This document shows positions 34,236 to 43,885 of a stretch of DNA of 43,885 nucleotides, piece by piece. A model generated the notes under the pieces. It was not told the origin of the DNA. It saw only the letters and a program-made list of their open reading frames with translations, and ran no database searches. Position numbers and translations under genes: made by a program. Source of the DNA: Chara braunii (taxonomy: Eukaryota; Streptophyta; Charophyceae; Charales; Characeae); contig BFEA01000017.1 of assembly GCA_003427395.1 (NCBI GenBank), forward strand, positions 1,194,349 to 1,238,233. Reading direction: 5' to 3'. Within the stretch, counting starts at the first letter, position 1. Each line of letters starts with the position of its first letter.

Positions 34236-34529
34236 CAGGGCGGATCAAACTCAATCAAATCAGATCAGCCCAGGTCGAATATGAAGATATGACAGGGTGT
34301 GAGGGGGTGATCAACCACCTTGCCCAATGTGTAAGATGCAGCCTCGCAAAGCTAGCCGCCAGTGGCACCCGAATGATGGAGAAACTGGCTGGGGGAGATT
34401 AAGCAATAAGACAACCTACTCCCTGTTTCTCACCTCGCTGATAAAGTATCGGACCAGACGGAGGCAAGCGCTCCCCGCCCCTGCCAAGGGGCAAAACTCT
34501 CGTACCTCATAGGTCAAGACAGCCACCTA

Positions 34530-34865
34530 CAGCACATCCAACTGGAACTAACGTACAAACGGAAGTCAGTCAAGCTCGCTCTCGATACCCTTCACAGGCC
34601 AAAGGACATCGTGAAGAGGCTAGTGCAGTTCTCTAGGAAGTGGCTGGGAGGGGATCGAGAGGCGTGGGTAGCAGAGGTGTGCTGGTCAGGGGATTGGAAT
34701 GGAAGTGAGGAGGGGGAGGAAGGACAGGGAAGGGAGGCAGTGCCACAGGATTATTGATTGAGGTTTAAAGATTGGCTGACTATTGACTCTATTGTCCCCT
34801 TGAGACCAACTGAGGATTTCCCGGATCCGTTCCCTCCCCACCCCGGTCGCTGGAAATACGTCTGA
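34530..34865 (+). pseudogene. LINE ORF2 extreme C-terminal remnant
   Basis: One frame from 34530 contains ELTYKRKSVKLALD, then KWLGGDREAW and a Gly/Glu-rich stretch, matching the LINE B C-terminus (ELTKEKIHFLS ... VWLGGQQGGG at about 30535-30640). After a TGA at about 34758 it reads FKDWLTIDSIVPLRPTEDF, which matches the tail of the other remnant (FHDWTLSDPSVPLRPLSDF near 37954-38010). It ends at TGA 34863. It is 5' truncated. Confidence 0.7.
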
Positions 34866-34869
34866 TGTG

Positions 34870-35190
34870 ATACCCCTTCGTTGTTGGTGAAATGGCAGAG
34901 TATGGACCCGAAAACTGGTGACAGCAGCACCACCCTCTCATGCTTGTAGATTTGTGACGCTTCATTTACATATTTAGGAATAAGCATGGGCTGTGCCCAC
35001 AGGATAAGGTAGACTGGGAGAGAAGTGGGTAAGGAAACGCAGGGTGCCACTGGTGGGCCCCAGTGGCCCCTTGGTGTCTCCGGGTCAAGGATAGCAGGGT
35101 TAGCCTTCTTGACCAGTCAGTTTTTCACAAGAAAGATGGCTACGACATTGGCTAGATAGGGTGGATGGATGCTGACGGAGAGCCCTTCTA
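34870..35190. other. No recognisable feature
   Basis: A minus-strand frame at 34751-35050 overlaps the LINE remnant and has no domain. Nothing else is seen. Confidence 0.4.
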
Positions 35191-35194
35191 CAAC

Positions 35195-35421
35195 CTGCTC
35201 AGTCAATCCTCTGGAATCCAGAGTCATCAATGCTGGCAGGCTTTTTTCCAGTCTTTTTTCCAGTCAATCCTCGTGCTTTCGTATGTTTCTGTATTATTTT
35301 TGCATAAGGGACGCTGGACCCGTTTTCCAGCAGGTGATGCTCCCCACCGATAGATGGAGCCTCTCCTCAGGTGCTAGCGGTGGCTGCTCTTATCTGCTGG
35401 AAATCGGGTCCAGCGTCCCTG
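35195..35421. repeat. SINE-like repeat with inverted duplicate ends
   Basis: The upstream module (CTGCTCAGTCAATCCTCTGG ... ATCAATGCTGGCAGG, 35199-35242) precedes a core that starts AGGGACGCTGGACCCG at about 35308 and ends with its inverse CGGGTCCAGCGTCCCT near 35420. That gives ~26-bp inverted ends around a ~65-base middle. The other copies instead end in an A-tail, so this one is either a TIR element or a copy with an inverted partial second insertion. Confidence 0.6.
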
Positions 35422-35429
35422 TATAATGA

Positions 35430-36640
35430 TGTGAATATATTGCTGACTGAGCAATGATCTGCCCTGGGTTCCGACCGTGTTGCTAACAACCCAGAGTAGG
35501 TATACTGTATAAGTGCTGAGTGAGTGTACGGTTGACTGTACGGGCTGTTCTTATTGTCCGTTGTGTAAAGTAGAGTCATAGGCAAGGGCCTTAGTAGGGA
35601 TCTTGTGCTGAGGGCTCCCTTAGGCCTCGAATAGGATAGACAGTCTGCCTCCAGCGTGAACAAATATAGTTGACAGCCAACAACGATTACAGCAACAACA
35701 AGTAATAATCTCAATAGTATGCACAGTGAACAACCTCACAACAAGACCAGTAGTAACAAATAACTGTGTACACAACGGTAGGGACAACGAATAGGTCCAC
35801 CTATGAGACTTGTAGAGAACATCCATACCTAGCGCCTGAAGTACCCGTGCGACTGGGCTCGTGCGACTATGCTTCGATTAGGTCTGAGTAGGGTAAGTGG
35901 GACTGTGCTGGGTAAGTGGGACTGCGCTTAGCCCTGGTACCTGCAACTGCCGTCCGGTCAAGGTCTCCCCTGAGTGAGTGATAGTCCTGAGTGCTAGACA
36001 CTGAGGTAGGATTGTAGAAGAAGGGGAGGGTTGGAAGGGAGTCTCAACGGGCCTCTATAGACTGTCTGATAAACCACACGGCCAAGTGCCGAAGGTAACT
36101 GTCATATGTCCAGAATTCGACCACAGATGTTCAAAAAGAAAAGGGGGGCCAGTACGTTGGAGTCACACCCAACGTTCAGAATAGGCAACTTTAGAAGTTC
36201 CTGAAATGGAGCAAAAAAGGCGACCCTAAATCTGCCAAGCACCACTGCAGGTAATGACTGGCGCAGTTTTACACCCCTGCTAAACTTGCACATGTTGGAA
36301 CTCAGACCATGACACTGGCGTCACTTTTGTCTTTTCTTGCCTATTTCAAACTAAAAGTGTGTCACAGCCACAGTTTCCCCAAAAAAGAAACTGGTGGTGC
36401 ATGTGCTGTAGTCTCCCTGGAATGTAGAGGGAGATTGCCCTCCGTGTTCGGCATACCAGATATGGGGCCAGGAAGAGTCAATGGACCAGCGGCAAGCCCT
36501 CACAGTCCGCGCATAAGCCGGTACTAGCCTCACAGACGCAGGGAACAGCTTCTCTGGAGAGCATTCCCCTCTCCTGGTCAGTCCTTTTGGAAGGAAGAAT
36601 TATCCAGGAGGACTGGATGATACCATGTCCTGTCCCCCAA
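35430..36640. other. No gene recognised; minor repeats
   Basis: GTAAGTGGGACTGYGCT is duplicated at about 35893-35930. Broken short frames only. The 36309-36527 frame has no domain. Confidence 0.4.
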
Positions 36641-38082
36641 CTTATGGGACCATATGGGCTCTTATACCAGGGTTAGCCCACTAATCTCCCTCCTTATGCC
36701 ACGGGAAAAAAATAACAAGCCCTCCATATTCCATCTACCCCTAATGGTCAGCGTGCTATGCTTGACGAGTGTCATCAGGCACAGGGTCATGCTTCCCAAC
36801 ATGGGCTTCTCAGACCCAGCAAAAAAGCATGGGAAGAAAAAATTAAGCCAAAACAAAAGGGACGGCATGGCATCCGCAGTGGAAAGCTGATTGTTCTCCA
36901 CCACCTTCTCTCTCTCCCACTGAAAGGGTGAACAAGATCCAGAGTTTTCCTTGCTAAAAGAAAAGAACACTGCTACTCTGCAATGCACCAGGGTTGAGGC
37001 CCCACTTGCACAGATTAACATAGGGAAAAAGTTAATGGGTATTAATCCTAATCCAGAGTTTTCCTTGCTAAAAGAAAAGAACACTGCTACTGTGCAAACA
37101 CTTGCACAAGGGTTGAGGCCCCACTTGCACAGATTAACATAGGGAAAAAGTTCATGGGTATTAATCCTACACCGATCAGCGACAGCCGGAGTCCAAATCA
37201 ATGGAGTGCTGGCACCAGCGATCTCCCTCCATAGGCCAGTCAGGCAGGGAGATCCCTTTACCACATGCCTTTTCTTTGTCATAACGAAAGCATTATCTGC
37301 AAACCTCAGAAAGCACAAAGATCTGACACGAATCCATGTGGCGGCTATTCCAGGGGAAGCCATCCCCATCTGCTCCCTATATGCTGCTGATCTGTCCCTG
37401 ATGATGGATGGAACCCACAACCACCTCATGGAAGTCAAAAGACTTATGGACAGATTTTGCGGACTCTCTGACACAGCTGCAAACTGGGGAAGCAAGACTG
37501 TGGAATGGTGAATCAACCACTATGGAGTAAGAACACCACAGGAATGGGCTAGGGAGTCGGACTGACACCCTAGTACAGTAAACCACTCAACAATGACAAC
37601 TGGTCTTTCAGACCTGTCTTGGAAAAACCGTCGGCATGGAACAACAACAAACCTCCATAATCGGGAGGGTGGCGGTTATGAATAAGGTCATTGTCCTTGG
37701 GATACTTTTTTTTCCGTTTTTTCAAAAACCGCAGAGATGGGCTACTAGGGTGAGTGAATGGGATCTGACAAAGGAAAAGCTGACATTTCTCAACTCCAAA
37801 AAGGAGATCCACACAACCATCCAAAAGTTCAGCACGGACTGGCTGGGGGGGGAACAAGGGGGTAGGATGGCGACAGTGGTCTGGAAAGGAGGGATGGGAG
37901 AGGAATTGGGAAATGGGGAGGATCAGGAAATGTTGGTCAGAGACTATACCCTCACCTTCCACGATTGGACTCTTTCAGACCCATCTGTCCCACTAAGACC
38001 CCTATCAGACTTCTCAGAGCTTTTCCCCCCCGCGCCTTTCTCTATAGTAGGGATGTCATGGTATGGGGGAGGGTTTGAGTGA
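36640..38082 (+). pseudogene. LINE remnant with internal deletion (RT fragment joined to C-terminal tail)
   Basis: From about 37185 the + strand reads an RT segment with VRQGDPFTTCLFFV, a YAAD in place of FADD, and LMDRFCGLSDTAANWGSKT. This matches LINE B at about 28330-28610 (VRQGDPLAPFFFV, FADD, LMDQFCRLSDMKISWGNKT). A stop follows at 37509. At 37636 a new frame begins TSIIGRVAVMNKVIVLGI, matching LINE B near 28796-28850. It then jumps at about 37720 to WDLTKEKLTFLNSKKEI, matching LINE B near 30530. About 1.7 kb of ORF2 is therefore missing. The frame ends at 38082. Confidence 0.8.
36937..37169 (+). repeat. 114-bp tandem duplication inside the LINE remnant
   Basis: ATCCAGAGTTTTCCTTGCTA starts at 36937 and again at 37051. 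Both units end in GGGTATTAATCCTA. The second unit has a small insertion (ACACTTGCAC). Confidence 0.9.
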
Positions 38083-38129
38083 GAGATTAAGAAAGGAAAG
38101 GCTAGTGTATGAGGGCGACAGGTCAGAGG

Positions 38130-38445
38130 TATGGGATGCTGGACCAGGCTTCCAGTAAAATGGTTTTCCCAACTCCAGTTCCAAGTTCAGTTTCAGGGGG
38201 GAGGACTAGTTGTTGCAAGGCGAACAACAACCTGCACAGTCAATCCTCCGGAGATCGGTAATCAATGCTGGCAGGATGCTCAGAAAATGCTCCCTTGGTT
38301 CTAGTTTTAAAAAAGAAAGAGACGAGGGTTAGATGAGGGAGGAGGGAGTTAGTATGTAGCAGTAGAAATCTGGCGCCGAAATCAGGGTGAAGAGGCTCCC
38401 CCCCTGCTCAGTTAATCCCCTGGAGGGAGATCCCACTACCCATGG
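38130..38445 (+). repeat. Scraps of the SINE-like family
   Basis: GGGATGCTGGACCAGG (38133), CACAGTCAATCCTCCGGAGA with ATCAATGCTGGCAGG (38236-38275), and CTGCTCAGTTAATCCCCTGG followed by AGGGAGATCCCACTAC (38404-38439). The last module also occurs inverted at 10892-10942. Confidence 0.55.
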
Positions 38446-38594
38446 ATTTGGATTAGTGTGACGGGTGTGGGACGGGTGGGGGACAGGTGGGTGGCAGTGT
38501 GAAATAGGGAAAATAAATGCAAAAAAACATTTCATGACCAAACAAATGAAGGAATAAAATCAAAAAAAGAAAAGAAAGTGCTCTTCTCACAGAT

Positions 38595-41500
38595 GGTGTG
38601 TCAGATGTCAGGGCATGATTCACTGACCATGGCTTGGCAGTCGAGACAACTGCATGTGAGCCGGCACATGGACCATATTCATTGACAATACTCTGAGGCT
38701 TCCTTGAAATGGGCCACATTGCACGTTACTGGGTTGTTCTGACATAACTTCTCTTTGACAAAGGAGGGCAAGAGTAACTGCATACAGCACTTGCTGTAGG
38801 TGAGAGGATAGAACCCTCCAAAACACCTCCCAAACCACAATCACTTCTGCCTGTCTTCCAAGCATGGCCAAGGTACCACTGCCAATCGTCAGTGATTTTT
38901 TATAGATAGGAGACTTGAGCTCGTTCTTGCACCTGTTGATCCGGACGACGTCGTCGGCGGGCAAGGAAGGCAAATCACGCGGGACGAGTTCTTCAAAAGG
39001 GACTCTCCGGAGTTTGACAGGTACGCTGTCTGTGGTCAGCATACCGCCGAGGCCATGAAACGGTTGGTGGAAAAGGACTCCGCCGCGGTCAGAGTCTATG
39101 GCCTCCACTCGTACTCTAAAGTGCGAGTCGTCTTTTTCAAAGATGACCAGACACGAGGGTACTTCAGTGTCTCCGCCTTCAACAACACACGTGAGAATCG
39201 CGCCATGATGTTGTCCTTCCAAGACGCTGTGCATGATATGAGGCAATGGTGGATCGACAACAACAGAATGGAGGTCCCCAAAGCTAAGGTCAGCGAGAAG
39301 GATGTCGTTGCCGTTGCGCACCAGAAAAAGTGGCAAAACTTCATGAGGGCCTGCATGGGGAAGGCGTGCGACAAGGCGTTTGTGAAACAGGCGCTCGACA
39401 ATGAATACAGTAAGGATTGGAGTAGTAAACTCTGGGGGTACATGAACCTCGCCACGTCCACCGCCTCAGTCTGGTTACTGGTGGAGAGGTTCTTCGCAAT
39501 GTTCGAGGAAGGTCAACTGTCAATCGGCGATGGCAAGATCCGCTTGACATGCCGGGGAGGATGGAGGGGCGCCTGCCGGGCCCGTACACCGATGAGATAA
39601 AGGGACAAAGGTCGTTGTACCACTGCATATATGCGAGAGATGGTCCCAAAGGCTCCACCGTGTCCTAGAAGGATTTGTGTCCTTCGTACTTCAAAAACTT
39701 CGGGGACATAACATGCCGCGAGAGAGAAGTCGCGTTACTCCTGCTCGTGAAGGGGAAAGTGGTGGCAACAAATGTCAAAGTCACACCTCCGAGGGTGAAC
39801 ACAGAGTGCCTCCTCGACATAATGCGCAAAGAGAGATACATGGTCCGCATGTTCGACTATGTCGTGTTCCGCACCGAGGGAAGGGCAGAATGGAACGACA
39901 ACTTCTTCATGTCGTACAAGGACCTGGAAGAGAGGTATGCGCCGAATGGGCTCGCAACTGAATGGGAGAAGGAACGAGAGAAGCTTCATCGCAACAAAGT
40001 GAAGACGGTCCCTTGTCGACTTGGAGAAGTGGAGGAGGCAAGGCAAGGTGCGGGCTTGGGGCCTATGAAAGTAATGTACAAGGAGGCTCCGTTTCACTTC
40101 AAAGTGTTCATATACACCGCCATCGATAAGCTCGATTTGCTTCGAGCGGAGGAGAAACGGATCGCCTCCAGTGCACGTCATCTTGTGTGGGACAAACTGG
40201 GCAGACAGACCACATTGCTTCCTATGTGCATGCGGTCAAAGGAGGTTATGGCAGCGCCCAACGACATCGTCACCTCTACGCAAAAAATGGCAAGTAGGGC
40301 CGCCATCGTGAACATCTCGGCCGCAAATTTCAGCAGTGCATGGACCTCGCAGGACTTCGATGCATTGTACACAATGATGACGAAGTGTTGTGGTCAGAAT
40401 TGGGTCCTCATCTTCTTTGCACCGCAGGAGGTGCAAAGGGATGTCTTGCGTCACTTGTTCCGTTGGGAGGACGTCGAACTCATCCCTGGGTCCTGGAAAC
40501 GGGTGGACAGGCCATCGAGTGACGTCACAAGGTACAGCAACATTGCTACGTCGAGCCGGGACTTGATGACCATCGTAATGCACGCTAAGGGAGAGGACCT
40601 AAAAAAAGTAATTGTCGCACCCCGACTTCTCAATGATCTCACAGAAGTGCATGTTGTGGACGATAAGTTCGGGAGGTGTCAAGGAAAACACGGTGGCGTC
40701 GAAGGCAATGAAAGTGCTGCGCATTCGATTTGGGAGCGAGAACCCGGCAAGTTGCGAAAGTTGTGCAGTTCATTCGTCGGAGAAGCGGAAGGTGTCATTT
40801 TGCTGGGTAGGGCGCACGCGGGTCTTGTGTGGGAGTTCATGCTTGCAGGTAATAATGTCATTGCCTGTGACGAGTCGGCCAAGGACATTTCATACTTAAC
40901 AAAGTTCATTGACATACTTGTCAAGAATGACAGATTCGACTGTCGACTCGAGAAGCCGCGTTCCACACATCGCAACAATAGGGACATGTACCACCAGTTG
41001 GGACCGAAGAGAATGAAGGTGTGGAAATACCTGTTCCGCGATGCGCCGGAGGGTATCTTGATGGGAGATATATATATAAGAAAGCCAAGGTGACAGAGGC
41101 CCTCAGACATTATCACGGTGCTCTGACTGGTGCCTTCGAGACGTCAGTTGCTCGATACGAGATATTGAAGTTCAAGGACTATGCAGATCAACTGACGTTC
41201 AAGGACTATGCAGACCTCACCAAATCGGGTGAAGGGTTTAACCCCGTCGACAGCGAGGAAGACTCATCGGACTCCGCACTCGAGATTGAAAACGACACCT
41301 ATGCACCCGGGTGGCGTGGGCAGTCCGCTGCCATGGAGCGCGACGGCAGTAAATATGGATCGGGTCGATCAGAGGGATGCTCGAACCCGCCACCCGCGAA
41401 CAGTGTTGCCTCAAAGGTGGACCGGGTTGAGAGTACGCCTATCGAAAACGGCGAAGACGATGAGATTGATATTCCTGATGAGGCAACGAAGGTAGCGCCA

Positions 41501-42466
41501 GGCGATCCGATTCCTCCCAACTTTTGTGCGGACCCAAACAATATGTGTTTCTTGGATAACAAATACGCCCGTACTAGTGAGGACAAGTGGGGCCATGATA
41601 TTATTTGGCATGACGACATTTTTGAGCCATGCATCCAAGGTGGGGAGTGGAAGATGGCGGTGAAGTATATATCCGGTTGGAGACCGTTTGCCCGATTGGG
41701 AAAGGACAATTGGCTGAAAACGACGGAGGCCGCAATTTTATGCCACGTGCGGAAAGAGAACCTCGGGGAGAGCGAAACCTCAATCAAAACAAAGGCGAAA
41801 CAATTGTTCAATGCCTTGCGAGCCACTCAACAGTTGGAGTATACACACAAGTTTTACGCGCTGCATACGAGCCCCTCGCGCGGATCAATCGACTGGAAGG
41901 TCGACCGCACCACCGATTTGAGGACGACCGAGAGCATGGAGGTGGACTCCCAAGAAGATGTTGTCCCTGTGTCCAAGGCGGCCACAGGGAACACAAAGGG
42001 TGAACAAAGGGAAGATGTCGGGACCACGTCAGGCATGAAGGCTCCATTGCCTGAGGTGGGGAACACGTCCGCAGGCGAAAAGTCCATCATAGCCATCTCA
42101 GTCGCCACGGGGGATACATCAAAAGGTGAACATGTGTCACTCGAGAAGCCGTCCGAAGCGGGCACCACATACGGGAGTCTCCTTGCGACAGGTGCAGCAA
42201 TGGAAGGCAAATTAGAGATGGAGTCGGAGCCCGCTGTTGGGATGGGCATCACAAGAATGTCGTTACATCCTCCCTCATGCACTAGCAAAGGTGATACACA
42301 CTGTACAACAACACCACAGGGAGGGGCCACAGGGGATGACGGGAATGGGGGGAATGCAGAGGGGTCTCAACGTTCTCGCAATCTTGAGGACATGACCACG
42401 GAGGACGAGGATAGGGCAGAAGGCGGAAAGGGTGTGATCGATTCCACACGTGTGGAAAATGAGGGG
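38595..42466 (+). pseudogene. Large gene with ParB-like and methyltransferase-like segments (frameshifted, nonsense in 5' part)
   Basis: The frame begins after a good splice acceptor (TGCTCTTCTCACAG before 38595) near ATG 38599. It carries stops at 38683, 38740, 38797, 38809 and 38893. From 38896 it is open. A YAVCGQHTAEAMKRL segment (39022-39066) with VRVVFFKDDQ and AFNNTREN downstream resembles the G-x-H/R-x-x-x-A core of ParB N-terminal domains. A frameshift near 39545 leads into a second frame with TAG at 39666, open to about 41070. Its NWVLIFFAPQEV ... GSWKRV ... RDLMTIVMHAKGE stretch and ILLGRAHAGLVWEFMLAGNN with VIACDES resemble, in order, the catalytic-strand and AdoMet-binding regions of permuted DNA N4/N6 methyltransferases, but DPPY and FxGxG are not preserved. 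A frameshift in the (TA)n run at 41066-41078 leads to the third frame, with acidic and Thr/Gly-rich linkers and one globular patch (about 41580-41900). The domain calls were made by eye. Confidence 0.55.
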
Positions 42467-42471
42467 TGAGA
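42466..42471 (+). other. Possible 5' splice site G|GTGAGA
   Basis: The frame's TGA stop lies inside GAGGG|GTGAGA, a strong-looking donor. If used, the stop would be spliced out. The nearest good acceptor (GTGTGTAG, ending 42998) would not keep the protease frame, so linkage to the downstream exon is unproved. Confidence 0.3.
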
Positions 42472-42995
42472 CAGGGAATGAACTCGAGGGGATTCCTCTT
42501 CGCGGAAAATTTAGAGTTTTAATTTTTTTCTCATTTGTTTTAAATCTAGGTTTGTGGGTGGAATTTATTCTGATATACAATTGGGTTGTTTACTCATTTG
42601 TTTTAAATCTAAGTGATTGGTATTTGGCCGTTCCATTGTTTACACGATAAATGTGCGGTGAGCAGGAGTGTGTCGTAGATGCATGTGTGTCTCTCTAGAT
42701 CCATCGATGTGCCGCGGTATGTATATGCATGTATGCCTTTGGGGTACGATGACGCAAAGGGGCAACATTCAGGATTGATTGATTGCATACATCAATGTCG
42801 TCCATGTAAGTGTAAGATTAGATAAACATATGATGACATATTTTGAATACATCGTTTTCGTTGTTCATGTTATGGTAAGGCACTTGCCCATGTACAAGTA
42901 TCTCACCCCCCTTATATCCACGTTCCCCCCCCACTCCCCCCGACCACCATTTTTTACACCTCCGTCAATGTCGTGTTCGTCATGATTGTCGTGTG
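42472..42995. other. AT-rich spacer or intron with an 19-bp direct repeat
   Basis: CTCATTTGTTTTAAATCTA occurs at 42530-42548 and 42593-42611. A C-rich patch (CCCCCCTTATATCC, CCCCCCCACTCCCCCC) lies near 42906-42940. No coding signal. Confidence 0.6.
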
Positions 42996-43045
42996 TAGTG
43001 CAAATTGCAACAACGGATGCAAGAAAGTGCAAACGAGGGTGGACA

Positions 43046-43787
43046 ATGCAACTCGCTACGTCATCTTTATCAGAGAAGGAGATGAAAGCACTCTCGCATG
43101 TCATCCGCGAATACGGGAATAGGTTTCCAATAGCGAGCACACACAATCACGGGGCGAACGAAGTATTGAAGCTAAATCGAGACGGTTTTATTTTACTAGT
43201 CGGCGAAAGGAATTGGTTAAATGACAACGTCTTCAACTTCTACCTGAACCTCATCGCACTAGACAACTGGTGTAGAATCACACACGTAGAATGCAACCTA
43301 GAGAACGAAACCGTAATTAGAACAGGAAAGGGTCGCATTCCAAGAATATCAGTGGTGAACTTATTTTTCTTTGCCAAACTTTTTGACAACGAAATGGGAT
43401 ATGGAGAGCGAGAGGTGCAGCATTGGTCGAATGGCGTCATAATAAGTGACATGGACTTGATAATTGCCCCTTTCCATATCGCACACATGAACCACTGGAC
43501 CCTCATTGTGGCTGACTTCAAGAGGAGGAAATTTGAATTTTACGACTCTCTCAGCCCCGGCATAGAACTGGCAAGAAAAGTGACCGACGGATTTGCAAAG
43601 TTTATGTTCGAAAGATCGATCGAGCAAGGCAAAGAGGTGGAAACGAAACCGTTCAATCACATATGGAACGTAGAGGGCGTGCCGAAACAACGTGACACTA
43701 ACTCATGCGGGGTCTTCATGCTCGCATACGCATCGCTCTTGGCCAGGGGTCACCTTCCGCCTTTTTCTTTCACCGCTGATGACCAGG
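43046..43787 (+). CDS. Ulp1-family (C48) cysteine protease domain, 3' end cut
   Basis: A frame open from 42986, with ATG at 43046 or 43082, runs to the window end without a stop. The WLNDNVFNFYLNLI segment (about 43222-43263) is the substrate-binding start of the Ulp1/SENP fold. The catalytic set is complete and in order: His in HMNHWTL (43493-43495), Asp in FYDSL (43544-43546), Gln in PKQRDTNS (43688-43690) and Cys in SCGVF (43706-43708). Such enzymes cleave SUMO or related ubiquitin-like tails; plant genomes also carry many Ulp1 domains inside transposons. After about 43787 the sequence turns into a GC-rich hairpin, so the domain's last helix is missing or displaced. Whether it is a separate gene or the last exon of the 38.6-42.5 kb gene is open. 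Confidence 0.85.
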
Positions 43788-43789
43788 GT

Positions 43790-43885
43790 TGTCGACCCCC
43801 GGCCCCGGGACCCCGCCGGGGTTCTGGGGTTCCGGGGGTCGGCACCCCGGCCCCCTGTATGGAAAAAAAAAAAAAAAAAAAAAAA
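43790..43885. repeat. GC-rich hairpin followed by poly(A) at window end
   Basis: CGACCCCCGG (43793-43802) pairs with CCGGGGGTCG (43832-43841); the sequence between is also GC-rich and partly self-complementary. An A-run fills 43863-43885. It looks like a small GC-rich repeat or retroposon inserted into the protease gene, or the edge of one. Confidence 0.6.

Noticed and set aside
36662-37516. 284-codon minus-strand frame
   Set aside because: It is antisense to a reverse-transcriptase fragment on the + strand and contains the 114-bp tandem repeat.
38620-39336. 238-codon minus-strand frame
   Set aside because: It is antisense to the + strand gene, which continues far beyond it in long frames with recognisable motifs. 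Its openness reflects the + strand codon usage.
43240-43690. Two minus-strand frames of 93 and 109 codons
   Set aside because: They are antisense to the Ulp1 domain, whose catalytic residues are clear on the + strand.

Overview
This is a repeat-dominated piece of a eukaryotic nuclear genome. It has two long L1-type LINE copies, several LINE remnants, many short interspersed repeats, microsatellites and single-base N placeholders, and no operons, ribosome-binding-site spacing or bacterial gene density. The LINE open reading frames (APE-type endonuclease, reverse transcriptase, CCHC zinc knuckle, zf-RVT-type finger) and the Ulp1-type protease resemble those of plants and green algae. A streptophyte or charophyte alga is my best guess, but that is inference and no marker gene proves it.

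Layout. 1-5.1 kb: tetranucleotide palindrome, GA-rich polypurine array, then AT-rich DNA without recognisable genes. 5.1-10.2 kb: a probable MITE, a decayed unknown ORF (6561-7328) with five premature stops and no frameshift, a cluster of small hairpins, and a second MITE-like element. 10.2-13.5 kb: copies of a short A-tailed repeat family, a minus-strand LINE fragment, and CA/GA microsatellites. 13.5-22.3 kb: LINE A on the + strand (CT-rich leader, decayed leader frame, ORF1, ORF2, A-tail). 22.3-30.8 kb: LINE B, a different L1-type family, head-to-tail behind LINE A with no gap. 30.8-38.5 kb: SINE-like copies, a tRNA-like head next to a 26-bp palindromic minisatellite, two copies of a ~470 bp block, and two LINE 3' remnants. 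38.6-42.5 kb: a large low-copy-looking gene with a ParB-like N-terminal segment followed by a degenerate DNA-methyltransferase-like segment. 43.0-43.9 kb: a Ulp1-family cysteine protease domain with an intact catalytic set, cut by a GC-rich hairpin and the window end.

One theme links much of the window. The coding remnants are broken mainly by nonsense codons, and nearly every one can be read as a C-to-T change (CGA, CAA, CAG to stop) or its opposite-strand form (TGG to TAG or TGA). In the minus-strand LINE fragment two such stops sit exactly where LINE B encodes Gln and Arg. This points to decay by deamination of methylated cytosine in silenced repeats. The large gene at 38.6-42.5 kb shows the same scar in its 5' part.

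The most interesting candidate is the ParB-like plus methyltransferase-like gene beside the Ulp1 protease. The pairing resembles prokaryotic or phage ParB-methyltransferase fusions, but the catalytic motifs look lost. All domain calls were made by eye.
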